Shown here: positions 47,685 to 56,786 of the stretch, piece by piece
Layout: each line of letters starts with the position of its first letter
How positions within the stretch are numbered: position 1 is the stretch's first letter
Source: Martinezella rhizogenes
Lineage (GTDB): Bacteria > Pseudomonadota > Alphaproteobacteria > Rhizobiales > Rhizobiaceae
Direction of reading: 5' to 3'
Length of the DNA stretch: 64,000 nucleotides
NCBI GenBank assembly: GCA_013322215.1
Contig: JAAMEZ010000021.1
Coordinates: forward strand, 372,001-436,000
Notes under the pieces: generated by a model
Told to the model about the DNA's origin: nothing
Databases searched by the model: none
Seen by the model: the letters and a program-made list of their open reading frames with translations, nothing else
Position numbers and translations under genes: made by a program

Positions 47685-48713
47685 TTAGCGATGGTGATGT
47701 CCGCCGTCGTGATCGCCTTGATCATTATGATCACCGTCATCGCCTTCATTGTCCTGGTCGCCTCGATGATGATCGCCCCATCCGTGCTCGCCTCTGCCAT
47801 GATGACGGTCGTGATGCTTGCCATCATCGTCGTCATGCTTATCTGGTTTGTCGGGCGTGTTTGATGGATTTGGGACATTCGGCGTGGTGGGAGTTTCCGT
47901 CGGTGTCGCCGGCGTTTCCGTATGTGGCGAATCCTGTGTGTTGGGTACGCTAGGCGTATCGGGCTGGGTCGGACTGGGATTATTCGCGGGAACGCTGCGT
48001 GGAGAGATCCCGTTGGGTTGGCTCCTCATCGCCGTCGACAGACCGCAACCGCCGCCGCCGACAAAACCCATTCGTCCTGAAAGTTGCTGATCCCCGGACA
48101 GGAACGGCAGAGCTCGCTGGTTGCCCAGCGTTTTAAGAACGTCGCGATTGACCCGGCGAGGTTCGCTGATCTGACCGTTGCGTTTCGCAACGACGCAGTC
48201 GCATTGCTGTTTCAACTGCCTGCAGCCGCCTGCGCCGCAGAATTGCGCAGCGCCATTCAACAGAACGACAGCCGTCGTACCGTTGGCTCCGACATAAAAA
48301 TCAAACGCGGTTCCGCGCACGCCGATCGTTCCGGCCGGCGTCACGATTTGATAGGCTGAGTGGCTCGAATTTCCGCTCATCCAGCGAAAACTGCCCTTTG
48401 CCGCATTTATGGTCAGCTTTTTCACTGCGCCCGAGTCATCGAAGACGAATTTGTCGATGGTAACGGACGATCCAGCTCCGACAGCGAGTCTGGTGCCGTC
48501 CCGAAATGTAAACTGTCCGAGGCCCGAAATCGAGGTGCGAATTTGCTCGTCCCGATGAACGGGATCATCGACCGCGAGCGGGCCGCCAGCACCCGTAACT
48601 TCGGTTTTAATCAACACCGCCTGGCCGACCTTCTCGGCGGCTTTCAAAGACAATGGTGCGAGCAGCATGGCGCTCAACACAACGGTCACGGCGTGACGGA
48701 AATAAAACACCAC
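47685..48713 (-). CDS. Secreted FecR-domain protein with His/Asp-rich C-terminal tail
   Basis: Protein of 342 residues. The signal peptide (about 1-26) has a likely cut after LKA-A. A FecR domain (about 45-150) contains TFRDGTRLAVGAGSSVTIDKF and TPAGTIGVRGTAFDFYV, here its core GTIGVRGTAFDF. Several Cys follow (FCGAGGC, QCDC). A Pro/Thr/Asn-rich linker (about 225-285) ends in a tail of about 55 residues made mostly of His, Asp and Gly. It is not a classical membrane anti-sigma factor. It converges on the CHASE2 cyclase gene; similar pairs are common. The start is one of two tandem GTG codons. Confidence 0.82.
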   Translation of the reverse strand: MVFYFRHAVTVVLSAMLLAPLSLKAAEKVGQAVLIKTEVTGAGGPLAVDDPVHRDEQIRTSISGLGQFTFRDGTRLAVGAGSSVTIDKFVFDDSGAVKKLTINAAKGSFRWMSGNSSHSAYQIVTPAGTIGVRGTAFDFYVGANGTTAVVLLNGAAQFCGAGGCRQLKQQCDCVVAKRNGQISEPRRVNRDVLKTLGNQRALPFLSGDQQLSGRMGFVGGGGCGLSTAMRSQPNGISPRSVPANNPSPTQPDTPSVPNTQDSPHTETPATPTETPTTPNVPNPSNTPDKPDKHDDDDGKHHDRHHGRGEHGWGDHHRGDQDNEGDDGDHNDQGDHDGGHHHR

Positions 48714-49080
48714 ACCCTCCCCAAGCTTATTTATAATTTATCACAATATATTCTTGGATACAAATTACTATTTATAGTTCAAACTTCGTATATTTTTCTA
48801 CTTTTGAATTAAAATTCGCCGAAACACGCGCGCTCTCCACCAAAAGTATTATATACATATCTCCATAAAGAGAATTTATACAATAATTACAATGATGTGC
48901 ATTACAGAATCTCTTCCTGGGCACTCGAAAATGGAGTGACGACCACTCAAGATTGCTGAGCTCGAAGAATTTGAGGCAGGTTCCGTACCGGCGCGACATG
49001 CATCAGATGTCAGCAGGATACGTTTCTCGGTTGCATTAGAATTTCATATACACCAAATCGCGGGATGTCGTCACACTGTT
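48714..49080. other. 367-bp AT-rich gap
   Basis: No gene is supported. The right-hand side is the 3' end of the LysR gene and the left side is the promoter of the FecR-domain gene; its base composition is clearly more AT-rich than flanking coding DNA. No terminator hairpin was recognised. Confidence 0.4.
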
Positions 49081-49995
49081 TCACTTCGATGCAGCACTCC
49101 GTCGCCTCTCGGCAGCCTGGATCATCTCGATGAATCTGCTTACCTTGGCGGGACGAAAGCGCGCGATCGGCAGTACCGCGTGAATGCCTCCAGCGGGCAG
49201 CGTCCACTCCGGAGCCAATCGCTGCAGGCGCCCGACCGCAATGTCGTCCACGACCATGTAGTCTGGAAACACCGAAACGCCCATGCCGGCCCTCACGCAG
49301 GCATAGGCTGACGGTGTCTTATCCGTCCGCACGGCGGAACGCATCTCGACGATCTCGGACTGGCGGCCCTCTTTCGAAAATACCCAGCGCAAAGGCTGAC
49401 GTAGCACCGCGTTTTCGATCCAGGGCAAGGCCGACACGTCGGACGGTTCCATGGCTTTGGGAAAGCTTGCCGCCAGCTTCGGTGTCGCCACAAGGTACTG
49501 CTGAAATGTGCCGAGACGCCTGGCCTTGTTGCTCATATCGGTCAGCCAGCCGACCCTGATCGCCAGATCCAGTTGACCATTGGCAAGATCAATGACGCTG
49601 TCGTCGAATATGAGATCGACGCGCATTTGCGGGAAGCGTTCGCGGTAGGCTGCAACCACGGATGCAACGACTGCGGCGCCATAATCCAATGGTGCGGTCA
49701 GCGTCAGCGTGCCGGTTGGCTCGCTCGCGTGAAGGGACATTTCTCCGTAGGCTGCTTCCGCCTCCCGCAAGATAATGATGCAGCGGTCGTAGAACACCCG
49801 GCCCTCTTCCGTCGCATGCAGCCGCCGCGTCGTCCGCATCAGCAATGAAACGCCGAGTTCCTCCTCCAGCCGCGCCACCTGATGGCTGACCACGGCCTTG
49901 GCGACGCCAAGCCGCTCGCCGGCCGCAGTGAACGACCCCGTCTCCACGACGGAGGTGAAGAAAACCAGCCTGTTGAGATTGAGGAGCTTGCTCAT
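49081..49995 (-). CDS. LysR-family regulator
   Basis: Regulator of 304 residues. Helix-turn-helix: TGSFTAAGERLGVAKAVVSHQVARLEEELG, with core AKAVVSHQVARLEEE. The effector domain includes LTLTAPLDYGAAVV and DLAIRVGWLTDM, typical of the CrgA/DsdC-like branch. Divergent from the DsbA-like and MBL-fold genes with 101 bp between, containing a perfect palindrome; it probably regulates them. Confidence 0.87.
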   Translation of the reverse strand: MSKLLNLNRLVFFTSVVETGSFTAAGERLGVAKAVVSHQVARLEEELGVSLLMRTTRRLHATEEGRVFYDRCIIILREAEAAYGEMSLHASEPTGTLTLTAPLDYGAAVVASVVAAYRERFPQMRVDLIFDDSVIDLANGQLDLAIRVGWLTDMSNKARRLGTFQQYLVATPKLAASFPKAMEPSDVSALPWIENAVLRQPLRWVFSKEGRQSEIVEMRSAVRTDKTPSAYACVRAGMGVSVFPDYMVVDDIAVGRLQRLAPEWTLPAGGIHAVLPIARFRPAKVSRFIEMIQAAERRRSAASK

Positions 49996-50012
49996 GCTAT
50001 TGTCTGATTAAT

Positions 50013-50029
50013 TCATACAGTCTGTATGA
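50013..50029. promoter_or_regulatory. Perfect 17-bp palindrome, probable LysR operator
   Basis: TCATACAG, a central T and CTGTATGA are exact mirror arms, 18 bp upstream of the LysR start and 68 bp before the DsbA-like gene. It contains an A/T-flanked T-N11-A core as LysR sites do. Confidence 0.6.
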
Positions 50030-50096
50030 TTGATCGATATTTTTCAAAGTGGCAAGAGCTGAGATGATCTGGCCTCACGAACCGAGGATACAATCC

Positions 50097-50735
50097 ATGC
50101 GGGAATTGTCAGCCATCTATCTCTTCGACCCCTTATGCGGCTGGTGCTATGGCGCGAGCCCGATGATCGAGCGTCTGCGGCTGGCGGGCGTCGACGTCCA
50201 CCTTCTTCCGACGGGTCTGTTTTCCGGAGCCGGCGCACGCGAGATGGATGCCTCATTCGCGGCCTATGCCTGGTCGAACGATCAGCGCATCGAACGCCTG
50301 AGCGGCCAGCCCTTCTCCGAAGACTACCGCTCAAAGGTCTTGAACAAGAAAGGCTCACTGTTCGATTCCGGCGCCGCCACGCTTGCCATCACGGCAGCGG
50401 GCCTTGCGGATCACCATAAGCGCTTCGATGCACTGCGCCTCATCCAGCATGCCCGATATGTGACGGGGCTGGACATCACCAGCGTCGATGTTCTTGCCGA
50501 TCTGCTCTATTCCGAAGGATTTGGCGAGGCTGCCCGCAGCTTGACCGAGGGTTCGAACGAATTGCTCGGGGCCAATCGGCAACTCGTCGCGGAGGGACAG
50601 GGTCTGTTCCGTCGACATGGTGCGAATGGCGTTCCGGCCCTGGCGATCGAAAGAAGCGGCCATCAGCACCTTCTCGACGCGAGCGCTCTTTTCAGCAGCT
50701 ATGAGAACCTCATGGCGCATCTCCAGGCAGTATGA
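50097..50735 (+). CDS. DsbA-family thioredoxin-fold protein
   Basis: Protein of 212 residues with a thioredoxin fold and helical insertion, FrnE/DsbA-like. The active-site CxxC is in DPLCGWCYGASP near residue 15. No signal peptide is seen, so it is likely cytoplasmic. The cis-Pro region is NGVPALAIE near residue 180. Start MRELSAIYLF at 50097 follows GAGGATA. It lies 25 bp before the MBL-fold gene and is co-transcribed with it. Could act as an isomerase or oxidoreductase; substrate unknown. Confidence 0.83.
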   Translation: MRELSAIYLFDPLCGWCYGASPMIERLRLAGVDVHLLPTGLFSGAGAREMDASFAAYAWSNDQRIERLSGQPFSEDYRSKVLNKKGSLFDSGAATLAITAAGLADHHKRFDALRLIQHARYVTGLDITSVDVLADLLYSEGFGEAARSLTEGSNELLGANRQLVAEGQGLFRRHGANGVPALAIERSGHQHLLDASALFSSYENLMAHLQAV

Positions 50736-50760
50736 CCCCACAAACGACAAAGGAACCAGC

Positions 50761-51657
50761 ATGTTTACCAGACGCGATGCATTGAAACTTTCCCTGGCCG
50801 CCGGTGCCGTCTCGATCATTCCCCTCGCCGCCTCCCAGGCCGCAGGCTCGAAGCTCAACTGGCAATTCTTCCAGGCACCCGAGACAGGATTCCGCCGCAC
50901 GCCGGTGCTGCTTACCGGCAAGAAGGAGGCGATCCTTATCGACGGCGGCTTCACGCTTTCGGATGGCCACGCCGTCGCGGACGCCATCAAAGCAACGGGC
51001 AAGCGTCTGACCACCATCTATGTGAGCTGCAACGATCCAGACTATTACTTCAGTCTCCGGCCGATCGTCACCACCTTCCCCGATGCCAAGGTCATCGCCA
51101 AGCCCGTCACGGTTGCGGCCATCCATGCCAACGTCGAAGGCAAGCTTGCCACCTGGGGACCGCAACTGAAGGAAAACGGTCCGCAGAAGCTTTCGGACGT
51201 TGTCATTCCGGCAGCCTCGGACTTGAAGGCACTCGAACTCGACGGCCAGAAGATCGAAATCGTCGAAGTTCCAGACATGCATGATCGCCGCTACCTTTGG
51301 GTACCGTCACTCAAGGCCGTCTTCGGCGGCGTGCTGGTTTCCTCCGGGATTCACGTCTGGGTCGCCGACGAAGCCACGCCTGAAAAGCGGCAGGCATGGA
51401 TCAAGGCCCTCGACGAAATTTCGGCTCGCAAGCCGAAGATCGTGATCCCTGCTCACCAGACCGAAGGCGCGCCGCAGGGTCTCGAAGCCGTCAAGTTCAC
51501 CCGCGACTATCTCGTCGCCTTCCATGAAGAGGAAGTGAAGGCCAAGGACAGCGCAGCTTTGATCGCGGCGATGACCAAGCGATATCCCAATCTCACCGAC
51601 GTCGGGTCCCTCGAACTAGGCGCCAAGGTCGCCAAGGGCGAGATGAAGTGGGGATGA
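50761..51657 (+). CDS. Exported metallo-beta-lactamase-fold protein with degenerate metal motif
   Basis: Protein of 298 residues. A twin-arginine signal (TRRDALKLSLAAG, cut near SQAAG) suggests Tat export. The fold is recognisable from ILIDGGFTLSDG, VPDMHDRRYLWVPSLKAVFGGV (core VPSLKAVFGG) and KIVIPAHQTEG, but the usual HxHxDH metal motif is replaced by SCNDPDYYFS. It may have altered metal binding or be non-hydrolytic. AAAGGA precedes the ATG. It pairs with the DsbA-like gene under the divergent LysR regulator. Confidence 0.8.
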   Translation: MFTRRDALKLSLAAGAVSIIPLAASQAAGSKLNWQFFQAPETGFRRTPVLLTGKKEAILIDGGFTLSDGHAVADAIKATGKRLTTIYVSCNDPDYYFSLRPIVTTFPDAKVIAKPVTVAAIHANVEGKLATWGPQLKENGPQKLSDVVIPAASDLKALELDGQKIEIVEVPDMHDRRYLWVPSLKAVFGGVLVSSGIHVWVADEATPEKRQAWIKALDEISARKPKIVIPAHQTEGAPQGLEAVKFTRDYLVAFHEEEVKAKDSAALIAAMTKRYPNLTDVGSLELGAKVAKGEMKWG

Positions 51658-51944
51658 TCTGAGCCACAAGCGACAGTGACTGTTCATTTTTGGCGGTCGC
51701 CGTCGTTTGAACAATTTCACTGGCCTGCAGCCGCTCCTGATCATCTTGGGAGGACTGCAGGACCCGAACCGCAGTTCGAATTGACCGAGCCATCAACGAA
51801 GCTCTTGAAGGGATACGATCCGTCGATTCCTATTCGGATCTCCGTCCAGCGGTTGTGCCTTAAGCAGCACATTGCATTTAAATCATGCGATGCGCGAAGG
51901 TACATATTTAGAAAAGGCAGTCGTACATAGTAATACATCAGAAA

Positions 51945-51973
51945 GGCCCGGCGCTCCGGAAAAACGCCGAGCC
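51945..51973 (-). terminator. Stem-loop after the SDR gene
   Basis: GGCCCGGCG and CGCCGAGCC form a 9-bp stem with one mismatch around an 11-base loop, starting 6 bases beyond the SDR stop. On the minus strand a short CTTTCT tract follows. It sits in the 322-bp gap (51658-51979), which otherwise shows no gene. Confidence 0.5.
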
Positions 51974-51979
51974 ACGTGA

Positions 51980-52729
51980 TCAGACCTGGTTCCAGCCACC
52001 ATCGACGCAGAGTTCGCTACCTGTCAGATAACTGGAATCATCCGAAGCCAGGAACAGGACAGCCTTGGCGATCTCATCGACGGTGCCACTGCGGTGCATT
52101 GGAATTTGTGCGTGCGCCTGAGCCCTCGTCTGTTCGATCATCTCCTCGCTCACTCCCGATTTCCGTGCTTGATCGGTATCGATGTAGCCCGGCGCCATGG
52201 CGTTCACCCGGATGCCCTTGTCGATGAGTTCAACAGTGAGCGACCGCGCCAGCGAGCGAATAGCCGCTTTGCCCGCTGAGTAGACACTGACGTACGGCAT
52301 GCCTTTCGTAGTCAGGGTCGTTGTGTTGAGGACCACCGAGCCGCCGGACGTCATGAGCGGCAGGAGCTTTTGCACCGTAAAGTAAGTTCCCTTGAACGTG
52401 CATGCGATCGTGAAATCGAATTCTTCCTCGGACATGTATTCAAACATGTTCGGCCGTGCGGCCCCCGCATTGGCAAAGATGATGTCGACGCGTCCGTGCT
52501 TTCTCTCGACAAATTCGCGAAGCGCTTCGAGGTCTGCCATTTTGGAAATGTCGCTGCGGATGGCTTCGGCGCCGTTTCCGATGCTTTGTGCTGCGGCATC
52601 GAGCGTTGCCGGATCGCGGCCTGTAATCACAACCTTCGCGCCTTCGCGTGTGAACAGCTTGGCTGTCGCCAGCCCGATTCCATCGCTGCCGCCAGTTATA
52701 ACAGCAACCTTCCCGTCCAATTTACCCAT
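51980..52729 (-). CDS. Short-chain dehydrogenase/reductase
   Basis: Classical SDR of 249 residues. Cofactor loop TGGSDGIGLATAK with the Arg in VVITGRDPA suggests NADP(H). NAG is in FANAGAARP, catalytic Tyr and Lys in VYSAGKAAIRS, and the C-terminal SSYLTGSELCVDGG is typical. Start MGKLDGKVAV at 52729 has GGAGA upstream. Substrate unknown. Divergent from the TetR gene. Confidence 0.88.
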   Translation of the reverse strand: MGKLDGKVAVITGGSDGIGLATAKLFTREGAKVVITGRDPATLDAAAQSIGNGAEAIRSDISKMADLEALREFVERKHGRVDIIFANAGAARPNMFEYMSEEEFDFTIACTFKGTYFTVQKLLPLMTSGGSVVLNTTTLTTKGMPYVSVYSAGKAAIRSLARSLTVELIDKGIRVNAMAPGYIDTDQARKSGVSEEMIEQTRAQAHAQIPMHRSGTVDEIAKAVLFLASDDSSYLTGSELCVDGGWNQV

Positions 52730-52837
52730 ATTCGTCTCCAATTCGTCTTTGAAGGCGCCCGACATAAACCGCTCTATTGCTGGAGTGGCGGGGCCGGAAG
52801 TTATATATGAAGCATCATTCAGGTTTTGGATTCGCTT

Positions 52838-53485
52838 ATGGGAAACGACCTCCGACCACCGCTAACCCCCCGGAAATCCCCACGTCAGGACCGGTCCATC
52901 GCGACCGTGGAAGCTATTTTCGAGGCAACCCTTCAGGTTTTGTCGAGTGATGGTTTAATCCGTTTCAACACCACGCGTGTGGCACGTCGTGCGGGCGTTT
53001 CGGTTGGAACGCTCTATCAGTATTTCCCGAATAAGCAGGCTTTGCTCTTTGCGGTGCTGGAGCGACATCTCGTCATGCTTGCTGAGGCGATCGAAAAAGC
53101 GTGTGACGAAAATCGCCATGCTGCCGTGGAGATGTTGGCGGAAGCCGTGGTGAAAGCTTACCTCCGGGTACAAATGGCTCAAGCAGAACTGTCCCCTGCC
53201 CTCTACCGAATCTCTTTGGAACTCAACGCCCACGAGCTAACCGAATTGGCCACTCGGCGAAGCGCCAAGGCAATCGCGACATCTCTATCCACTGCTGGCG
53301 ATGGCGATTTCTCTGATCCAAGATTGGTCGCTGAGACCCTGACAGCAGCCCTTTATGGAACCGTTCCCGCCTTCTGCCATAGGGTCTTGAGCGAAGCCAA
53401 CGGCGTGGAGGCCCAAAAACAGCTTACAATGATGTTCCAATCCTATATTCGCGCGCAAAAGGCACACGTTAGCCAGCCCGAGTAG
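52838..53485 (+). CDS. TetR-family regulator
   Basis: Regulator of 215 residues. The helix-turn-helix (about 15-65) contains RVARRAGVSVGTLYQYFPNKQALL; core GVSVGTLYQYFPNKQ. The C-terminal helical domain is unassigned. Divergent from the SDR with 108 bp between, so it probably represses that gene. Start: ATG at 52838. Confidence 0.87.
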   Translation: MGNDLRPPLTPRKSPRQDRSIATVEAIFEATLQVLSSDGLIRFNTTRVARRAGVSVGTLYQYFPNKQALLFAVLERHLVMLAEAIEKACDENRHAAVEMLAEAVVKAYLRVQMAQAELSPALYRISLELNAHELTELATRRSAKAIATSLSTAGDGDFSDPRLVAETLTAALYGTVPAFCHRVLSEANGVEAQKQLTMMFQSYIRAQKAHVSQPE

Positions 53486-53558
53486 TCAGCTCATTTGTGG
53501 ACTGCGGCGATAGTCGACGTGAAGCCATCTGATATCCGCGTCCATCTCGCCACCCGGA

Positions 53559-54812
53559 TCAAACTTCTGCAGTCCTACTCGCTTTGGCCAGAGACGCTAC
53601 GACATCGAGCAGCATATTCGCTCCCGCGACAAGGTCTGGATCGTGCGTCTTTTCCTTCGGATTGTGGCTGATTCCTCCAATGCTGGGTACGAATATCATG
53701 GCGGAGGGCGCCATACGCGCGATCATCTGCGCATCGTGACCCGCGCCGGACGTCATGCGTCTACAGGTGTGACCTCGGCGGCTTGCGGCAGCTTCAACCA
53801 ATTCTACAATCTGCCGGTCAAACTTGACGGGCTCAAATCGGGCAAGGCGTTCGACCTCGATGAAAACGTCCTCGTCTCTGGCAATTTGTGCCAGGAACGC
53901 CTCTAGCGCCGATTCTTCTTCCCTGAGGCGATCTTCGTCAGGATCGCGGAGATCAACGGTGAAGACCGCGCGAGACGGAATGACGTTGATCGCATTCGGT
54001 TCGAAAGTCATGCACCCGACCGTCGCGACGGTGGGGGTGTTCGAGCTCCGGGCACGATCCCTCAGAAACGTGATCACGCGAGCTGCCGCATGACCAGCAT
54101 CGCGCCGCATGGAGATGGGAGTCGTTCCCGCATGATTCGCATCACCATTGACCGTCACACGTTGCCAGGAGATTCCTTGCAGGTTTTCGACGGCGCCGAT
54201 CTGTATTCCTTCACGCTCGAGTACCGGACCTTGCTCGATATGAAGCTCAATATAAGCATAGGGTTGGATGAAGCCTGGTTCCATGTCTCCATCGTAGCCG
54301 ATACGGCGAAGCTCGTTCCCCAAGATGACGCCGTCGATACCCTTGGTGGCAAGAGCAACATCCACGTCAAGACCTCCCGCATAGACGAGCGAGCCCATCA
54401 TATCCGGTGCAAATCGTACACCTTCCTCATTGGTGAATGCTGCGACGACAATGGCGCGATCCGGCCGAAACCCGCTCTCTTTCAGCGTCGCGATGATTTC
54501 GAGACCGGCAAGCACGCCATAGCATCCGTCGTAGATGCCCGCGTCAATGACGGTGTCGATATGAGACCCGAGCATGAGCGGTGCGTTATCGGCAACACCT
54601 TCCGGCCGCCAGATGCCGAAGATATTGCCAATGCGGTCGACGGCCACTTCGATCCCGGTTTCCCTGAGCCATGCAACGAACTGATCGCGACCTAGCTTTT
54701 CGGTGTCCGATGCCGCCAGACGGACAAGCCTGCCATCGGCGCCGCGTCCGATCTCGCCGAGTCTCTGAAGTCGGCCGAGAAGGCGCTTATCATTGACGGA
54801 AAGACTGTTCAT
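53559..54812 (-). CDS. M20-family N-carbamoyl/N-acyl amino-acid amidohydrolase (Zn-dependent)
   Basis: Dinuclear-metal hydrolase of 417 residues, allantoate amidohydrolase/N-carbamoyl-L-amino-acid hydrolase class. Metal and catalytic elements: GSHIDTVIDAGIYDG, FTNEEGVRF, ELHIEQGPVLE, NHAGTTPISMR (dimer-domain substrate site) and SGAGHDAQMIA, IGGISHNPKE. Start MNSLSVNDKR at 54812 has AAGGAG upstream. It likely removes an N-acyl or N-carbamoyl group from an amino acid. It sits next to, but in opposite direction from, the diaminopropionate genes. Confidence 0.86.
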   Translation of the reverse strand: MNSLSVNDKRLLGRLQRLGEIGRGADGRLVRLAASDTEKLGRDQFVAWLRETGIEVAVDRIGNIFGIWRPEGVADNAPLMLGSHIDTVIDAGIYDGCYGVLAGLEIIATLKESGFRPDRAIVVAAFTNEEGVRFAPDMMGSLVYAGGLDVDVALATKGIDGVILGNELRRIGYDGDMEPGFIQPYAYIELHIEQGPVLEREGIQIGAVENLQGISWQRVTVNGDANHAGTTPISMRRDAGHAAARVITFLRDRARSSNTPTVATVGCMTFEPNAINVIPSRAVFTVDLRDPDEDRLREEESALEAFLAQIARDEDVFIEVERLARFEPVKFDRQIVELVEAAASRRGHTCRRMTSGAGHDAQMIARMAPSAMIFVPSIGGISHNPKEKTHDPDLVAGANMLLDVVASLAKASRTAEV

Positions 54813-54963
54813 CGGGGTATGCTCCTTGTGGCTGAAATTGCATCTCCATGTTGGCGCCATAATAATTTGGAGCGATGTAAATTTGCGCTGATTTATCAAG
54901 GTCGGTTTGCAACTTTGTATCGCCAGACCTCCAATCGTGAACTTTTGATGCGTCGGATCGCCG

Positions 54964-55452
54964 TCAACCCAATGGGATTGACAACCCCACTTTGACGCGA
55001 TCCATCGCCACGAATGTCCGGAAATGCTTCACGTTGTTGTTCTGGAAGAAAAGGCGCCGGGTCAAAGCTTCGTAGTCGCTCATCGATCTGACCGAGATCA
55101 CCAGCATGAAGTCCGCCTCTCCCGTGACATAGTAGCATTGCTGCACTTCAGGCGCCGCCACGAACGAGCGCTTCGCCATTTCGTAAAGGTCGGTCCTCTC
55201 GCTCTCCATCGCGACCTGCGCGAAGAGGATGATCGGCTGCCCTACCTTCGCCGGATCGACGATGGACACGTTTGCCTGGATGACACCCGAATCCTCGAGC
55301 CGCTTGATCCTGCGCTGCACCGCGGGGGCGGAAAGATTTACCAGTTCCGCGATCTTGCGTTGGGACATTTTATTGTCGCGCTGAAGAAGATTGAGGATCG
55401 CCTTATCCGTTCGATCAAGCGTGATTTCATCGTCTGTGGAATTTTCACTCAT
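54964..55452 (-). CDS. Lrp/AsnC-family regulator of the diaminopropionate genes
   Basis: Regulator of 162 residues. The winged helix (about 13-65) has MSQRKIAELVNLSAPAVQRRIK, core LVNLSAPAVQRRIKRLE; the RAM domain follows with CYYVTGEADFMLVI. Divergent from diaminopropionate ammonia-lyase with 113 bp between. By position it is expected to sense the amino acid degraded by that operon. Confidence 0.88.
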   Translation of the reverse strand: MSENSTDDEITLDRTDKAILNLLQRDNKMSQRKIAELVNLSAPAVQRRIKRLEDSGVIQANVSIVDPAKVGQPIILFAQVAMESERTDLYEMAKRSFVAAPEVQQCYYVTGEADFMLVISVRSMSDYEALTRRLFFQNNNVKHFRTFVAMDRVKVGLSIPLG

Positions 55453-55507
55453 TTCGACCCCGTTTAAGTAGGCATTTCATCAGAAACAGGTGCAAGTTTA
55501 AGCGCAA

Positions 55508-55521
55508 ATTCGATCTCGAAT
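55508..55521. promoter_or_regulatory. ATTCGA-TC-TCGAAT palindrome, candidate Lrp site
   Basis: A perfect 6+6 palindrome in the divergent promoter between the Lrp-type regulator and diaminopropionate ammonia-lyase, followed by an ATATATATTCATTAA stretch of the kind Lrp proteins favour. Confidence 0.45.
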
Positions 55522-55565
55522 GCAATATATATTCATTAACATTTTCATGACGAGTGGACTGAGAG

Positions 55566-56786
55566 ATGTTTCTGCAGAACGAAAACGCAGACTACCGGAC
55601 GAAGCTGGATCCGATCGACGCGGAAACCTTGAGCCTTGATGCTGCTTTGGAGGTCGAACGCTTCCTCAACCATCGGGAAGGACACAAGGAGACGCCGCTG
55701 GTGGCGCTCCCCGGGCTGGCGGGAGAGCTTGGTGTCGCCTCGATCCACATCAAGGACGAAGGGCACCGCCTGGGGCTCGGAAGCTTCAAGGCACTCGGCG
55801 GCTCCTATGCGGTCATCCGTCTTGTCCTCGAAGAGGCTGCACGCGAATTCGGCAGGGACGTGGATATTTCGGAGCTGCATACTCCTGAAGTCAAAGCGGT
55901 CGCGCGCAAGTTTACGGTAGCCTGCGCAACAGACGGCAATCATGGAAGATCCGTGGCTCAGGGTGCCCAGCTTGTCGGTGCAAACTGCGCAATCTTTGTC
56001 CATTCCGGTGTCAGCGCCGAACGCATAGCAGCCATCGCTCGCTTCGGAGCAAAAATCATCCGCGTCGATGGAAATTACGACGACTCCGTCGCCGAGGCGT
56101 CTCGCGTCGCGGCTGCAGAAGGATGGCAGACAGTCTCCGATACCTCCTGGCCCGGTTACGAGAGAATTCCCGGTTTCGTCATGCAGGGTTACACGGCCCT
56201 TCTAAGGGAGGTCGTCCGGCAGATACCGAGGCCACCGACGCACGTCTTCGTCCAATCGGGCGTGGGTGGAATCGCCGCAGCCGTTGCCGGTTACTTCACG
56301 CTGCTTTACGGCGACGACCGCCCCATCTTCACGGTTGTCGATCCTTCCCGCGCGGCATGCCTGTTCGAGAGCGCCCGGGCAGGAAGAGCCACTAAGGTCG
56401 AGCATGGAGAACCGACGGTCATGGCAATGCTTGAGTGCTATGAGCCTTCGCTTGTCGCTTGGAGGATCCTTTCTCGCAGCGCTGACGCCTTCATGACCGT
56501 CGATGAAGACGAGGCTATCGGCGCGATGCGCCAGCTCGCCGATCCGGAAGCTGGAGATCCGGCGATCGTCTCTGGCGAAAGCGGCGGTGTCGGTCTTGCC
56601 GCCCTCGTCAAGGTGTCGGCAGATCAGGATCTGCGCTCCAAGCTCAGGCTCGGCAAGGACAGCCGCGTGCTGCTGATCAATACCGAGGGCGCGACAGATC
56701 CCGCGCTCTACCAAAAGCTTGTTGGGGCATCACCGGAAAATGTGGCCGCCCGGTCTAATACTCAGATGGCAGGAACTCAAGGATGA
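55566..56786 (+). CDS. dpaL: Diaminopropionate ammonia-lyase
   Basis: Fold-type II PLP enzyme of 406 residues, normal for the family. The Schiff-base Lys is in GLGSFKALGGSYAV, the Asn loop is CATDGNHGRSVAQGA, with the family-typical DTSWPGYERIPGFVMQGY and the glycine loop SGVGGIAAAV. It converts 2,3-diaminopropionate to pyruvate and two ammonia. The following amidohydrolase gene overlaps its stop by 4 bases, so the two are coupled. Confidence 0.9.
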   Translation: MFLQNENADYRTKLDPIDAETLSLDAALEVERFLNHREGHKETPLVALPGLAGELGVASIHIKDEGHRLGLGSFKALGGSYAVIRLVLEEAAREFGRDVDISELHTPEVKAVARKFTVACATDGNHGRSVAQGAQLVGANCAIFVHSGVSAERIAAIARFGAKIIRVDGNYDDSVAEASRVAAAEGWQTVSDTSWPGYERIPGFVMQGYTALLREVVRQIPRPPTHVFVQSGVGGIAAAVAGYFTLLYGDDRPIFTVVDPSRAACLFESARAGRATKVEHGEPTVMAMLECYEPSLVAWRILSRSADAFMTVDEDEAIGAMRQLADPEAGDPAIVSGESGGVGLAALVKVSADQDLRSKLRLGKDSRVLLINTEGATDPALYQKLVGASPENVAARSNTQMAGTQG

